Part shown: in pieces, positions 11,063-21,540 of the stretch
How positions within the stretch are numbered: position 1 is the first letter of the stretch
How the letters are laid out: every line of letters starts with the position of its first letter
Notes under the pieces: model-generated
The model's input: only the letters and a program-made list of their open reading frames with translations
Databases searched by the model: none
What the model was told of the DNA's origin: nothing
Source: Desulfobacteraceae bacterium
Lineage (GTDB): Bacteria; Desulfobacterota; Desulfobacteria; Desulfobacterales; UBA2174
Assembly (NCBI GenBank): GCA_028700185.1
Contig: JAQVTF010000003.1
Coordinates: 1-58,060 of the forward strand
Length of the DNA: 58,060 nt
Direction: 5' to 3'
Translations under genes and position numbers: made by a program

Positions 11063-12628
11063 TTAAAACTTGGTGGGCCAATTGGCCAGGCGGTGCTCAC
11101 CGATGCCGCCGTTGCGGCTGTCGCGGATGATCGAAAGCACCCGGATCAGGTAGTCCCTGGTCTGGCGCGGGTCGATGACGTCCTGGATGAAATACCCCTC
11201 GGCGGCCGGATACGGCGAGGAGTCGGCCACCATCAGGGCCACCATCTCCTGGCGCTCTTTTTCCGAGAGGTTGCCGAAGACCACATCGGCGGCGATGCTC
11301 GGTTCCATAAAGCCGAGTTCCGCGGTGGGCCAGGCCACGAAGTAGTCCGGTCCGGCGCCGGGACCGCACATGTTCGCCGCCGCCTGGCCGTAGGACTTGC
11401 GGATGACGATGGCGATCTTGGGCACCGTCACCTGGCACAGGGCCTGGAGGTTGTTCACCACCTTGGCGCCCACCCGGTTTTTTTCCGCCTCCAGGCCCAC
11501 CATGTGGCCGGGGGTGTCATGGAGAAAGATGATGGGGATGTTGAACGAATCACAGAGGCACAGGAAGCTGGTGTGCTTCTCCAGGCCGTCGGTGTCCATG
11601 GCGCCCACGTTGTGGATCGGGTTGTTGGCGATGAAGCCCACCACCTCGCCGTCGATGCGCGCCAGGCAGGTGATGAGCATCTTGCCGAAGTTGGGCTTGA
11701 GCTCGAAGATCTCGCCGCCGTCCACCATGCAGGCGATGATCCGGTGCATGTCGTAGCTGCGGTTGCGCCGCTCGGGCAGGAAATCCAGGATCCGCGCCAT
11801 GTTCCTACCCGATCCTTCGGGAACCGGCCGCCGCGGCGGACGCTGGTGGTGGTTCTGGGGCATGTAGTCGAGGAAGGCGCGGATCTGGGCGAAGCAGTCG
11901 TCTTCGTTTTCGGCCACGCGGTCGGCGATGCCGGTGATCTCGTCGTGGATGCGCCAGCCGCCCATCTCTTCGCCGGTGAAGCGCTGGCCGATGGCCCGGC
12001 TCAGGGCCCGCGGCCCGGATACGGACAGGGCGCTGCCCTTGACCTGGATCACGCAGTCGGCCAGCATGGCCTCGAAATCCGGTACCCCGTAGCACTCGCC
12101 CATGGCGGCCATGACAAAGGGCATCTGCCGGAAGTGGGTGTACTCGGCATAGAGGGTGTGGGTGCCGCCGCCGCCCAGGGTACAGATGTTGCGGGCCCCT
12201 TGGCAGTCGGGCATCCGCGCCCCGCCGGCCTCGCCGAGCCAGATCAAGGGCACCTGGTCCGCCTTGACCCGGGTCTTGAACGCGAGCATCTTCTTCAGGT
12301 TGATGCGGGCGTTGGTGGCCGCCAGAACGGTGAAATCGTTGGCGATGATACCCACCCGGCGGCCGTCGAGGCCGCCGTAGCCGCAGATGAGCCCGTCGGC
12401 GGGGGTGCGTGCCTGCATGCCCGGCATATCGGAGACGGCCAACTGGCCGAACTCGAGAAACGAGTCCGGATCCAGGAGCCGCTGGATGCGTTCCCGGGCC
12501 GTCAGCTTGCCGGCGGCATGCTGCTTGGCCACTTTTTCAGCGCCCCCCATCTCCAGGGCCCTGGCTCTTTTCTGCGCCAACTGATCGAGAAGTTCTTCAA
12601 AGGCCATCGGCTTTTTTTCCTTCAACAA
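11063..12628 (-). CDS. Acyl-CoA carboxylase carboxyltransferase subunit (PCC/MCC beta-like)
   Basis: AAGKLTARERIQRLLDPDSFLEFG, HDTPGHMVG, IRKSYGQAAANMCGPGAGPD. Confidence 0.9.
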   Translation of the reverse strand: MLKEKKPMAFEELLDQLAQKRARALEMGGAEKVAKQHAAGKLTARERIQRLLDPDSFLEFGQLAVSDMPGMQARTPADGLICGYGGLDGRRVGIIANDFTVLAATNARINLKKMLAFKTRVKADQVPLIWLGEAGGARMPDCQGARNICTLGGGGTHTLYAEYTHFRQMPFVMAAMGECYGVPDFEAMLADCVIQVKGSALSVSGPRALSRAIGQRFTGEEMGGWRIHDEITGIADRVAENEDDCFAQIRAFLDYMPQNHHQRPPRRPVPEGSGRNMARILDFLPERRNRSYDMHRIIACMVDGGEIFELKPNFGKMLITCLARIDGEVVGFIANNPIHNVGAMDTDGLEKHTSFLCLCDSFNIPIIFLHDTPGHMVGLEAEKNRVGAKVVNNLQALCQVTVPKIAIVIRKSYGQAAANMCGPGAGPDYFVAWPTAELGFMEPSIAADVVFGNLSEKERQEMVALMVADSSPYPAAEGYFIQDVIDPRQTRDYLIRVLSIIRDSRNGGIGEHRLANWPTKF

Positions 12629-12663
12629 CGGGGCTACGCAAGGCGGCGCGGCGGCAAAAACCC

Positions 12664-12693
12664 TTGTGCCCGGCGTGCAGCGTTCGCTATAAT
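12664..12693 (+). promoter_or_regulatory. Putative sigma70 promoter for TetR gene
   Basis: TTGTGC-N18-TATAAT upstream of TetR start. Confidence 0.45.
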
Positions 12694-12793
12694 GATTGCT
12701 GTTCGATTTTTAAAACCTTTGCGCACTCTCAAACCTTCTTCCGTGCCGTGGGTCCCTGTCAGGATCGATCCGGCCGGAATGCCGAGTGGCCGG

Positions 12794-13435
12794 ATGCCCA
12801 AAAAAAACACCCTGACCAAACTCAAGGCGCAGGAACGTCAGGTCCGCCGCGACCTGATCATTGATGCCGCCCAGCGGATCTTCGGTACCAAGACCTACGA
12901 TCGCACCAGCATGCGCGAAATCGCCGAGGAGGCCGGAATCGCCGCCTCGACGATCTATACCTATTTCCCCAACCAGGAAACGCTCTTCGTCGAAGCGATG
13001 GTGCGGGACACCGGCGGCCTCATCGACGAGCTGGAGCAGATGCTGACGGAAGAGGGCGACATCGATATCGAGCGGTTCATGAACCGCTACCTGGACTTTT
13101 ACATCGACCATGAAACCCACTGGCGCATGATCACGCACTTTTTTCTCTTCGGGCAGATCGGCCCCGCCTCATCGGCCCGACTCAATGAAGTGGCCCGCCG
13201 GTTGCTGAACATCTTCGATGGGATCTTCGCCCAGATGAACTATGCCGGGGACGTCCGTCTGCTCTCCCATACCTTTTTTTCCGCCCTGAGCGGGATCCTG
13301 ATCTCCTTTCGCAAGTATCCGGGCCGCGACGACGATCAGGTGCGGGCTCACATGAAACGCATCGGCAGGATGGTACGCGACATGCTCATGACCCATATCG
13401 CCGCCAGGGAGAAAACCGTCCCGCCGATGCCCTGA
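12794..13435 (+). CDS. TetR/AcrR family transcriptional regulator
   Basis: IIDAAQRIFGTKTYDRTSMREIAEEAGIAASTIYTYFPNQETLF HTH; the 780-aa ORF start upstream is antisense to the carboxyltransferase and is not used. Confidence 0.9.
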   Translation: MPKKNTLTKLKAQERQVRRDLIIDAAQRIFGTKTYDRTSMREIAEEAGIAASTIYTYFPNQETLFVEAMVRDTGGLIDELEQMLTEEGDIDIERFMNRYLDFYIDHETHWRMITHFFLFGQIGPASSARLNEVARRLLNIFDGIFAQMNYAGDVRLLSHTFFSALSGILISFRKYPGRDDDQVRAHMKRIGRMVRDMLMTHIAAREKTVPPMP

Positions 13436-13447
13436 GATTTTTTTGCA

Positions 13448-13687
13448 TCATTCCATGACCAGCAGCACCTGCTGGGCCAGAACCTTGTCGCCGGGCTTGA
13501 CCCGCACCTCGGCAACCGTCCCCGGGTCCCGGGCGCAGACGGGGTTTTCCATCTTCATGGATTCCAGAATCAACAGCTCCTGGTTTTCATCGACATTCTG
13601 TCCCGGCGCGATCAGCACCTCGATGATCGTCCCCGGCATGGGGGCCTTGATTTCCGTCATGTTTTTTTCTCCCTTGTCGTTGTGCAA
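13448..13687 (-). CDS. Biotin carboxyl carrier protein (biotin/lipoyl attachment domain)
   Basis: ESMKMENPV biotinylation motif, 79 aa. Confidence 0.92.
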   Translation of the reverse strand: MHNDKGEKNMTEIKAPMPGTIIEVLIAPGQNVDENQELLILESMKMENPVCARDPGTVAEVRVKPGDKVLAQQVLLVME

Positions 13688-13702
13688 GATCCACCGACGA
13701 CG

Positions 13703-15253
13703 TCAGATGTAGTTTTGCAACGACCGTTGCAGCTCCTTCTTGGCCACCTTGCCGATGGACGAGCGCGGCACATCGGTGGTGACGATGATCCGGCTGGGCT
13801 GCTTGTAGTCGGCCAGTCCCTTCTTGCAGTAGGCCTTGATTTCTTCACTGGTGATCGCGGCGCCTTCTTCCGGCACCACGAAGGCATAACCGGTTTCCCC
13901 CCAGATCGGATGGGGGCCGGAAACCACCGCCGAGGTATTCACCCCGGGATAGGCGTTCAGATAGATTTCGATTTCCAGGGGATAGACATTGTAGCCGCCG
14001 CTTTTGTACATCTCCTTACAGCGACCGACGTAGTGCAGATAGTTCCGTTGGTCCAGAAAGCCGAGATCGCCGGTGCGGAACCAGCCCTGGTGGAACGCCC
14101 CGGCGTTGTCCTTTTCATCCATGTAGCCTGAAATGACGCTGTCGCCCCGGATGAGCAATTCTCCCACCTCCCCGGGAGGCGCCCAGGTGTCGTCCAGTCG
14201 CATGACCCGCATCTGAAAATCCAGGGCCGGGGGCCCCTCGGTCTCGATGATGGTCTGAAAGTCGTCGTCCGGTTTTGTGAAGGTGAAGAAACCGGCGGTT
14301 TCGCTCATGCCGAAACTGGCGAAAATCGTGGCCTTGGGGAAGGCGGCATGCAGCCGTTCCATGAATTCCGGGGTCTGGGGTTCGCCGGAAACGATGAGCT
14401 TGGTCACCGAGGACGTGTCGTAGTCGGCCAGATTGCAGTTTTTGAACATCAGCCGGAACATGGTGGGGACCCCGCCGGTGAGGGTGATGCGGTGGGCCTG
14501 GATGATTTCGAGCATCTCCTTGGGGTCGAACCTCGGGCAGAGCACCGCCGTCGAGCCGGCGTAGAGCTGGTGGGCGATGAGGTCGTGGGTGCCGGCCACA
14601 TGACTGGTGGGCATGTTGATGATGGTGCGGTCGGTATGGTGGACGCCACCGGATTCCACCGTCGCCTTGGCGATGGCCCAGGAGTTTTTGTGGCTGATCA
14701 CTGCTCCCTTCGGTTTGCCGGTGGTGCCGCTGGTGAAGATGACGATCAGCGGATCGTCCGGCTTGGGGTGAAAGCGTTGGGGCACCGGGTCCGGCGCGCC
14801 CTGGAGCAGTTGCTCGAACGGCTGGGCACCCGGAGTGGATAGATTGCCGAAGTAGCTGTAAACATGGGAAAAGGAATAAAGCTGGGTCAGGGTTTCGGTC
14901 TTTTCGCGAAAGGGGTCCGGGTAGGCGAGCCCCACGAGGAGTTTCGGCTTGGCCCGTTCGCAGAGCGCCTGCATCTCCTGGGGGGTGTCCCGGGGATCCA
15001 GCGGGATGAGTACCAGCCCCATGGTGGCGGCGGCCATGTAGAGGGTCACGAAGGCCGGTGACTGGGGCAAGATGGTGGCGATGCGGTCCCCGGGAACCAG
15101 CCCCAGGGCGATCATGGCGTTGGCGGTGCGTTGGACCATCTCGTTGAACTGCCCGTAGGTGATCGACTGGCCCATGAAGATGTAAGCCACGTGATCGGGA
15201 CGGGCGGCGGCGTGATTTTCCACCAGCCTGGCAAAATAGGGAACCATGCGCAT
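13703..15253 (-). CDS. AMP-dependent acyl-CoA synthetase/ligase
   Basis: IFTSGTTGKPKGAVISH, RTGDLGFLD, GGYNVYPLEIE. Confidence 0.9.
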   Translation of the reverse strand: MRMVPYFARLVENHAAARPDHVAYIFMGQSITYGQFNEMVQRTANAMIALGLVPGDRIATILPQSPAFVTLYMAAATMGLVLIPLDPRDTPQEMQALCERAKPKLLVGLAYPDPFREKTETLTQLYSFSHVYSYFGNLSTPGAQPFEQLLQGAPDPVPQRFHPKPDDPLIVIFTSGTTGKPKGAVISHKNSWAIAKATVESGGVHHTDRTIINMPTSHVAGTHDLIAHQLYAGSTAVLCPRFDPKEMLEIIQAHRITLTGGVPTMFRLMFKNCNLADYDTSSVTKLIVSGEPQTPEFMERLHAAFPKATIFASFGMSETAGFFTFTKPDDDFQTIIETEGPPALDFQMRVMRLDDTWAPPGEVGELLIRGDSVISGYMDEKDNAGAFHQGWFRTGDLGFLDQRNYLHYVGRCKEMYKSGGYNVYPLEIEIYLNAYPGVNTSAVVSGPHPIWGETGYAFVVPEEGAAITSEEIKAYCKKGLADYKQPSRIIVTTDVPRSSIGKVAKKELQRSLQNYI

Positions 15254-15292
15254 TGCTCCTTTTTGGCTTTGGCGTTGTTGGCTTCTCTTCCG

Positions 15293-16855
15293 TTAACAGC
15301 GCATCCCCCGGCCTTTGGGGCCCAGATGCAGCCGTTCTCCTTCGAAGGCCAGCGCCACCCAGCGGCAGAGCAGGGGGCGGGTGTCCCGGGGGTCGATGAT
15401 GTCCTCGATGCCGAAGTGTTCAGCGGCCCGGAAGGGTTGGGCGAAACCGGCGTAGTAGGCCTGGAGGGCTTCATGCCGGGCCATGGGATCGGGGTCCGCC
15501 AGGATTTCGGCCTTGTGGGCGGCAAAGACGCCGCCTTCGATGGGAATGTTGCCCCAGTAGGCCGAAGGCCAAGCGTAGCGCCAGTTGAGTTTGCGCGGAT
15601 CGCTCTGGGCCCCGCCGGCCACCCCGAAACATTTGCGGATGTAAATCGAGGCCCAGGGAATGGTGGCCTGGAGCACGGCGAAACTGGCCCGTACCCCCTT
15701 GCGGATCGTGCCCTGGTGTTCGGCTTCGACGCCGATGAAAAAGCCCGGCTGGTCGATGAGGTTGACCACGGGCAGATGAAACGTGTCGCACAGGTCCACG
15801 AAACGCTGGAACTTTTCGGCCACGTCCCAGGAAAAGGCCCCGGCCTTGTGGCGCACGTCGCTGGCCAGGACCCCCACGGGATAGCCGTCCAGGCGCGCCA
15901 GGGCCGTGATCTGGGAGCAGCCCTGGTCCCGGCCGATTTCGAAGATCGAGTCGCGGTCGAACACCGCCGTCATGATCCGGCGCATGTCGTAGGTTTTTTT
16001 CCCCTCCCGGGGCACGATGGAAAGGAGGCTTTCATCCCGGCGGTCCGGGTCATCGCGTTCGGCGTATTTGCGTTGGGGCATCTCCCAGACGTTGGCGGGC
16101 AGGTAGTCGAGAAAGCGGCGGGTCTGGGCCATGGCGTCGGCTTCATCCTCGGCCAGGTTGTCCACCACCCCGCTGATGCGGGTGTGAATCTTGTACCCGC
16201 CCAGCTCCTCCTTGGTGACGCGCTGCCCCTGGGCCCATTCCACCAGCGGCGGGCCGCCGACGAAGACCTGGCTCTTTTCCTTCACCATGACGGAAAAATG
16301 GGATTCCACCGTGAGCAGGGCACCGATCCCCGATACCGGCCCGAGCACCAGGGACACCATCGGCACCCGGGACATCATGTCGGCGAGCATCCCGGGCGCC
16401 ACGTCGTTGATGTAGGGCAACTCCAGGTAGCCGATCTGGGCCACCTCGCGGATGGTGCCGCCGGCGCCGTCGAGGAGGCGAATCAACGGCAGGCGCAGTT
16501 CGTAGGCCATCTTGCCGTTGTAGGCCAGCTTGGCCTTGTACATCCGGCCCACCGAAGCGCCCCGGATGGTGAAATCGTCTCCCTGGACCACCACCGGCCG
16601 GCCGTCGATGCGGCCGAGACCCATGACGATGGGACACGGCGTGAACGCTTCCAGGTGGCGGTTCTGGGCGTCGTAGCGCCCTTCGCCGGTAAGGGCCCCG
16701 GTTTCGCTGAACGAATCCGGGTCGAGCAGCGCCGCGATCCGCTCACGAACCGTCATTTTGCCGGCGGCATGCTGGCGGGCCACCGATTCGGCGCCCCCCA
16801 TTTCCTCTGCCCGGGCCTTGCGCCGGGCCAGTTCCTCAACTTCTTTTTGCCACAT
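15293..16855 (-). CDS. Acyl-CoA carboxylase carboxyltransferase subunit (second paralog)
   Basis: AAGKMTVRERIAALLDPDSFSETG, LIDQPGFFIGVEAE, IRKCFGVAGGAQSD. Confidence 0.9.
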   Translation of the reverse strand: MWQKEVEELARRKARAEEMGGAESVARQHAAGKMTVRERIAALLDPDSFSETGALTGEGRYDAQNRHLEAFTPCPIVMGLGRIDGRPVVVQGDDFTIRGASVGRMYKAKLAYNGKMAYELRLPLIRLLDGAGGTIREVAQIGYLELPYINDVAPGMLADMMSRVPMVSLVLGPVSGIGALLTVESHFSVMVKEKSQVFVGGPPLVEWAQGQRVTKEELGGYKIHTRISGVVDNLAEDEADAMAQTRRFLDYLPANVWEMPQRKYAERDDPDRRDESLLSIVPREGKKTYDMRRIMTAVFDRDSIFEIGRDQGCSQITALARLDGYPVGVLASDVRHKAGAFSWDVAEKFQRFVDLCDTFHLPVVNLIDQPGFFIGVEAEHQGTIRKGVRASFAVLQATIPWASIYIRKCFGVAGGAQSDPRKLNWRYAWPSAYWGNIPIEGGVFAAHKAEILADPDPMARHEALQAYYAGFAQPFRAAEHFGIEDIIDPRDTRPLLCRWVALAFEGERLHLGPKGRGMRC

Positions 16856-16885
16856 GTGGCTTCTTTCCTTTCCCAGGGACTGTTT

Positions 16886-18574
16886 TCATCCCTTGCGCCG
16901 GGCCGCCTCCATGTCGCGCAACTGTTTGCGCAACACCTTCTGGATGGGCGACTTGGGCAGTTGATCGATGAATTCCACCTGGCGTGGATACTTGTAGGCG
17001 GCCATGTTGGCCTTGCCGTAGGCGATGATATCCGCCTCGGTGACCTTTCCCCTGTAGGCATCGGCCAGGACCACGAAGGCCTTGACCGTCTCGCCGCGGT
17101 ATTCGTCCGGCACTCCGATCACCGCCACCTCCTGGATTGCCGGATGCCGCAGCAGGACCGATTCGACGTCCGCCGGCGCGATATTGTAAGCCGAAGCGAT
17201 GATCAGGTCCTTTTCCCGGTCCACGAAATAGAGAAACCCGTCCTCGTCCATGGTGCCGATGTCGCCGGTGCGCAGCCACCCGTCCACGAAGGTTTTGGCC
17301 GTCTCTTCGGGCTTGTTCCAGTATCCCTTGGCCACCTGGGGGCCTCTGAACCAGATTTCGCCCCGCTCGCCGATGGGTACCGGACGGCCCTGGCTGTCGG
17401 CGATTTTGACCTCTCCGCCCAGCGGAACGCCCAGGGCATCGAGGTTATACTTGTTGGGCAGGGAGACGATGGCGCCGGCGGTGGTTTCCGTCAGCCCGTA
17501 GCCGTTGAGCAGGTCAAGATTGGTGCGTTGGCGCCACCGGGCCTGAATCGCCTGGGGCACCGGTGCGCCGGAAGCGCCGGAAATCCGCAGGGCCGAAAGG
17601 TCGTAGCGGTCCAGGTCGGGGAGGGCGAGAAAGGCGATGTACACCGTCGGGGGGGCAAAAAAAATCGTCACCCGGTATTTGTCGAGAATCCGGACGTAAC
17701 GCCTGGCGTCGAAGCGCGGTTCCAGGATGGTGGTGCCGCCGTCGTAGAACATGCAGATGGTGGCCAGCAGGTAGCCGGAGATGTGAAACAGGGGAAAGAG
17801 CACCAGGTTGATGTCTTCGGGGGTCATGGCGAAGTTTTCCGCCTGGTTGGCCGCGTTGTAGACGAAATTGCGGTGGGTGAGCATCACCCCCTTGCTCTTG
17901 CCGGTGGTACCGGCGGTATAGAGGATCATCATGGTGGCGTCGAAATCGACCTCCGCCGTGGGCGCCGGGGCCGGACCGCCGGTGTTGAGCAGGTCGAGGT
18001 AGCGGTGGATGTTTTTGCCGAAGGCGACTTTGGGGCGGCTGCCGTCCAGGCGGCTCTTGACCCGGTAGAGCAGATTTTTGGGGAAACCGAGAAAATCGTC
18101 GATGCCGGTGACCACGATGCGTTCCACCGCCGTATCCGCTGCCGCCGCCTTCACGTTTTCGAAGAACAGGTCCAGGGTCACCACGAGGCGAATGCCGGCG
18201 TCCTCGAAAATGTAGCGAAGCTCCTCCGGGCCGTACATCACGTTGGCCGGTACGTGGATGGCCCCCAGCCGGTTGGCGGCCAGAAAAGCGATGATATGCT
18301 GGGGGCAGTTGGGCAGCACCACCCCGACGCGGTCTCCCGCCTTGATCCCGAAATTCGCAAGAGCCGCGGCAAAACGGCCCACCTCATCGTCCAGGGCACG
18401 GTAGGAGATGGACCGATCCAGGAAGATCAGGGCCGGTTTTTGCGGGTGGTGGCGGGCACTGCGGGCGAACATGGCATAGGTGGTCATTTCATCGACTGGC
18501 GGAGTGGGCCTCAGCCCCCAGGACGGATCGTAAGACACTCGGGAAAGGGATGTCATGGTTTCCTCCGGCCGCAA
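16886..18574 (-). CDS. Long-chain-fatty-acid-CoA ligase-like AMP-dependent synthetase
   Basis: LYTAGTTGKSKGVMLTHRN, GYGLTET, LRTGDIGTMDEDGF. Confidence 0.92.
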   Translation of the reverse strand: MRPEETMTSLSRVSYDPSWGLRPTPPVDEMTTYAMFARSARHHPQKPALIFLDRSISYRALDDEVGRFAAALANFGIKAGDRVGVVLPNCPQHIIAFLAANRLGAIHVPANVMYGPEELRYIFEDAGIRLVVTLDLFFENVKAAAADTAVERIVVTGIDDFLGFPKNLLYRVKSRLDGSRPKVAFGKNIHRYLDLLNTGGPAPAPTAEVDFDATMMILYTAGTTGKSKGVMLTHRNFVYNAANQAENFAMTPEDINLVLFPLFHISGYLLATICMFYDGGTTILEPRFDARRYVRILDKYRVTIFFAPPTVYIAFLALPDLDRYDLSALRISGASGAPVPQAIQARWRQRTNLDLLNGYGLTETTAGAIVSLPNKYNLDALGVPLGGEVKIADSQGRPVPIGERGEIWFRGPQVAKGYWNKPEETAKTFVDGWLRTGDIGTMDEDGFLYFVDREKDLIIASAYNIAPADVESVLLRHPAIQEVAVIGVPDEYRGETVKAFVVLADAYRGKVTEADIIAYGKANMAAYKYPRQVEFIDQLPKSPIQKVLRKQLRDMEAARRKG

Positions 18575-18634
18575 AAAAGTTGTGAAGATGGCACAACCGC
18601 CAAGGCAAGATCCAAGAAGAACTAGATGCGATTC

Positions 18635-18663
18635 GCTATATCGAACGGCGTTCAGGGTGTCAA
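18635..18663 (-). promoter_or_regulatory. Sigma70-like promoter for ligase/carboxyltransferase/BCCP operon
   Basis: Minus strand TTGACA-N17-TATAGC, upstream of 18574. Confidence 0.6.
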
Positions 18664-18824
18664 ACGCATTTTTTGCCGCCGGTGACAGGGGACAAATCCC
18701 TTGCCTGGAACCGGCGGGCCGGGTATTTTAAAATTTTTAAAAAGCAGGACGGTTTGGGAAGAGGGGAACTGGCGTGCCGACTGGACCGCGCCCGGCGCTC
18801 AGCGGGTGGACAGAGGACTGAAAG

Positions 18825-20084
18825 ATGACGCATCCCATCGATTACAGGGGGTTTTACCTCGTTTTTCGCGAAATCAGCCGCCTGGTGCACTCCACCAGCA
18901 GCGTGGACGAGGTGATTCGGCTGGCCGTGTACAAGACCACCGAACTCCTCTACGCCAAAGGCACGTTGATGCGGGTGCGCAATCCGGACACCGGTGAATT
19001 CGAGGTGGCCGCGGCCTGCGGCATTGCCGAACGCTTTCTCGACAAGCCTCCCGTCTCCTGCGAAAAGATCATGGAAGACCTCCAGGGGGGCGAAAAGGTG
19101 CGGATCTTTCGCGACATCTGGGCCGCCCCGCGAACCGATTCCCCCCAGCAGGTCTGGGATGAAGGGGTGCGCATGATCCTGGACGTGCCCCTTTACCATG
19201 ACGAGGAATTGCTCGGCCTGATCCGGGCCTACCTGTCCGACGCCCATGGTTTCGAACAGGCCGAACTCGATTTTGTCGTCTCCCTGGGGGAACAGTGCGC
19301 CTGTGCCCTCAACAAGGCCCGCCTCATCGAAACCCAGCGTAGCCAGTACAATCGGCTGGTTTTGCAAACGGAGAAGCTTTCGGCCCTCGGGCGCATGGCC
19401 GCCGGCATCGCCCATGAGATCAACAATCCGCTGGCGGGGATCCTGCTCTACAGCTCCAACATGCTCAAGAAGGCGGGGCCGGAGAGCCCGTTTCGCCAGG
19501 GGTTGGAGATCATCGTTCGCGAAACGAGCCGGTGCAAGGGGATCATTCAGGAACTCTTGGAGTTTTCCCGTCACAAACCGCCCAAGAAATGTCCGGCCAA
19601 AATCAACGAGATCATCGAAAAGGCGCTGAGCATCGTGGACAACGAAATGATGCTGCGTCATATCAAGGTGGAAAAGCGTCTGGCCCGGGACATGGAGAAT
19701 ATTCTCCTCGACGGCAACCAGATGGAGCAGGTCTTCATCAACCTGCTGCTCAATGCGGCCCAGGCCATCGACAAGAACGGTCACATCGTCATCGAAACGC
19801 GGATGGACCCTTGCCGGCGGATAGAGATCGTGGAGATCACCGATGACGGTTGCGGGATTGCCCCCATAGATGCCACCCGGCTTTTCGAACCGTTCTATTC
19901 CAACAAGAACACCGGCACCGGCCTGGGTCTGGCGGTGAGCTACGGCATCGTGCGCAACCACAACGGCCACATCAAAGTGGCGAGCAAGCTGGGCGGCGGG
20001 ACCCGTTTCACCATCGAGTTGCCGGTCCACGTCGGCTCCGGTGCCGATACCTCCGACAGAGGAACCGAGCATGGAACCCCTTGA
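18825..20084 (+). CDS. GAF-domain sensor histidine kinase
   Basis: AAGIAHEINNPLAGIL H-box, NLLLNAAQAI N-box, TDDGCGIAP, GTGLGLAVSYGIV. Confidence 0.92.
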   Translation: MTHPIDYRGFYLVFREISRLVHSTSSVDEVIRLAVYKTTELLYAKGTLMRVRNPDTGEFEVAAACGIAERFLDKPPVSCEKIMEDLQGGEKVRIFRDIWAAPRTDSPQQVWDEGVRMILDVPLYHDEELLGLIRAYLSDAHGFEQAELDFVVSLGEQCACALNKARLIETQRSQYNRLVLQTEKLSALGRMAAGIAHEINNPLAGILLYSSNMLKKAGPESPFRQGLEIIVRETSRCKGIIQELLEFSRHKPPKKCPAKINEIIEKALSIVDNEMMLRHIKVEKRLARDMENILLDGNQMEQVFINLLLNAAQAIDKNGHIVIETRMDPCRRIEIVEITDDGCGIAPIDATRLFEPFYSNKNTGTGLGLAVSYGIVRNHNGHIKVASKLGGGTRFTIELPVHVGSGADTSDRGTEHGTP

Positions 20085-21471
20085 TATTCTGGTCATTGAC
20101 GACGAACCGGTCATTTGTGACGGTTGCCGGTTGGTGCTCAACGATGCCGGTCACCGGGTAAAGACCCATGTGAGCGGCTGTGCCGGATTGGACGCTTTTT
20201 TCCAGGGCCGCTTCGACGTGGTACTGCTGGACCTCAAGCTCCCCGATGCGGACGGAATGGAGATTCTGGAGGCGATTCACAGTCGCAACCCGAACGTATA
20301 TGTCATCGTCATGACGGGATATTCCACCGTCAGCAACGCCATTGCGGCCATGAAGGCGGGGGCCTTCGATTTCTTGCCCAAACCTTTCAGCGACGACGAG
20401 TTGAATATCGTTCTGGATCGGGTCCTGGAAAATCGTCGCCTGGTGATGGAAAACCTCTCCATGCGGCGCCAGCTCACCGAACCGTTTCATTTTCACAACA
20501 TCATCGGTGAGAATCCGGCCATCCTGAAAATCTTCGATCAAATCAAAAAGGTGGCCCCCACCGACAGCACCGTGCTCATCTACGGCGAAAGCGGAACGGG
20601 CAAGGAGCTCTTCGCCCGGGCAATCCACGCCTACAGCCAGCGGGCGGCGCACCAACTCGTGGCCCTGGACTGTAGCACCCTGGCACCCGGGGTGCTGGAG
20701 AGCGAGCTCTTCGGACACGTCCGCGGATCTTTTTCCGGAGCGGTCAAGGACAAGCCGGGGATCTTCGAAGTGGCCAGCGCCAGCACCCTTTTTCTGGACG
20801 AAATCTCCGGCTTGAGCCTGGAGATCCAGGGCAAGCTCCTGAGGGTGATGGAATCGGGGGAATTCAAGCGGGTCGGTGCCACGACGGAGCAAAAGACCAA
20901 GGCGCGCATCATCGCCGCCTCCAACCGGGACCTGAAGGCCATGGTGGACGAGGGGCGCTTCCGTGAGGACCTCTTTTACCGGCTCAGCGTTTTTCCCATT
21001 TTCATCCCCCCGCTGCGGGAGCGGCGGGACGACATCCCGCGTCTGGCCAACCATTTTTTGAAACTCTTTAACAAGAAAACCAGCAAGCGCATCGACGGGT
21101 TCACCGACGAGGCGATGGATCTGCTGGTCAACCAGAACTGGCCAGGCAACGTGCGCCAGCTCAAAAACGTCGTCGAACGCCTCGTGATTCTCTCCGACCG
21201 CCGTTTCCTGGACATCGTCTACCTGCTTGACAACCTTCAGTCCCGGCCCAGCGCCGACGCCCCCAGCGTTCCCGAGTCCCTCGCCGAACTCAAGGCTGCC
21301 AAACAGCAACTCCTCGATGAAACTTTCGGGCAGATAGAAAAGGCCTTCATCCTCAAGGCCCTCCAGGAAACCAAGGGCAACATCAGCCAGGCGGCGGCCA
21401 AGGTGGGCATGCAGCGGTCCAACTTTCACGCGCTGATGCGCAAGCATGGCATCAGCGGCGATCAAGTCTGA
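20071..21471 (+). CDS. Sigma54-dependent response regulator (NtrC/AtoC-type)
   Basis: Receiver DILVIDDEPVICDG, GESGTGKELFARAIH, ELFGHVRGSFSGA, Fis HTH; overlaps kinase gene end. Confidence 0.92.
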   Translation: MEPLDILVIDDEPVICDGCRLVLNDAGHRVKTHVSGCAGLDAFFQGRFDVVLLDLKLPDADGMEILEAIHSRNPNVYVIVMTGYSTVSNAIAAMKAGAFDFLPKPFSDDELNIVLDRVLENRRLVMENLSMRRQLTEPFHFHNIIGENPAILKIFDQIKKVAPTDSTVLIYGESGTGKELFARAIHAYSQRAAHQLVALDCSTLAPGVLESELFGHVRGSFSGAVKDKPGIFEVASASTLFLDEISGLSLEIQGKLLRVMESGEFKRVGATTEQKTKARIIAASNRDLKAMVDEGRFREDLFYRLSVFPIFIPPLRERRDDIPRLANHFLKLFNKKTSKRIDGFTDEAMDLLVNQNWPGNVRQLKNVVERLVILSDRRFLDIVYLLDNLQSRPSADAPSVPESLAELKAAKQQLLDETFGQIEKAFILKALQETKGNISQAAAKVGMQRSNFHALMRKHGISGDQV

Positions 21472-21540
21472 GCACCTGATGCGGATCGTCCCCAGGCGGC
21501 GAATCCCCTTGCGGCTGGATTCATCGCGGGGATTCGGGGC

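Noticed and set aside
11093-12793. N-terminal 567 aa of the 780-aa plus-strand ORF
   Set aside because: Antisense to the carboxyltransferase; only the C-terminal 214 aa is a TetR protein with its own promoter and start.
15131-18625. 1164-aa plus-strand ORF
   Set aside because: Antisense shadow ORF over two well-supported minus-strand genes (carboxyltransferase and acyl-CoA ligase); low-complexity His/Gly/Arg-rich composition typical of GC-rich antisense frames.
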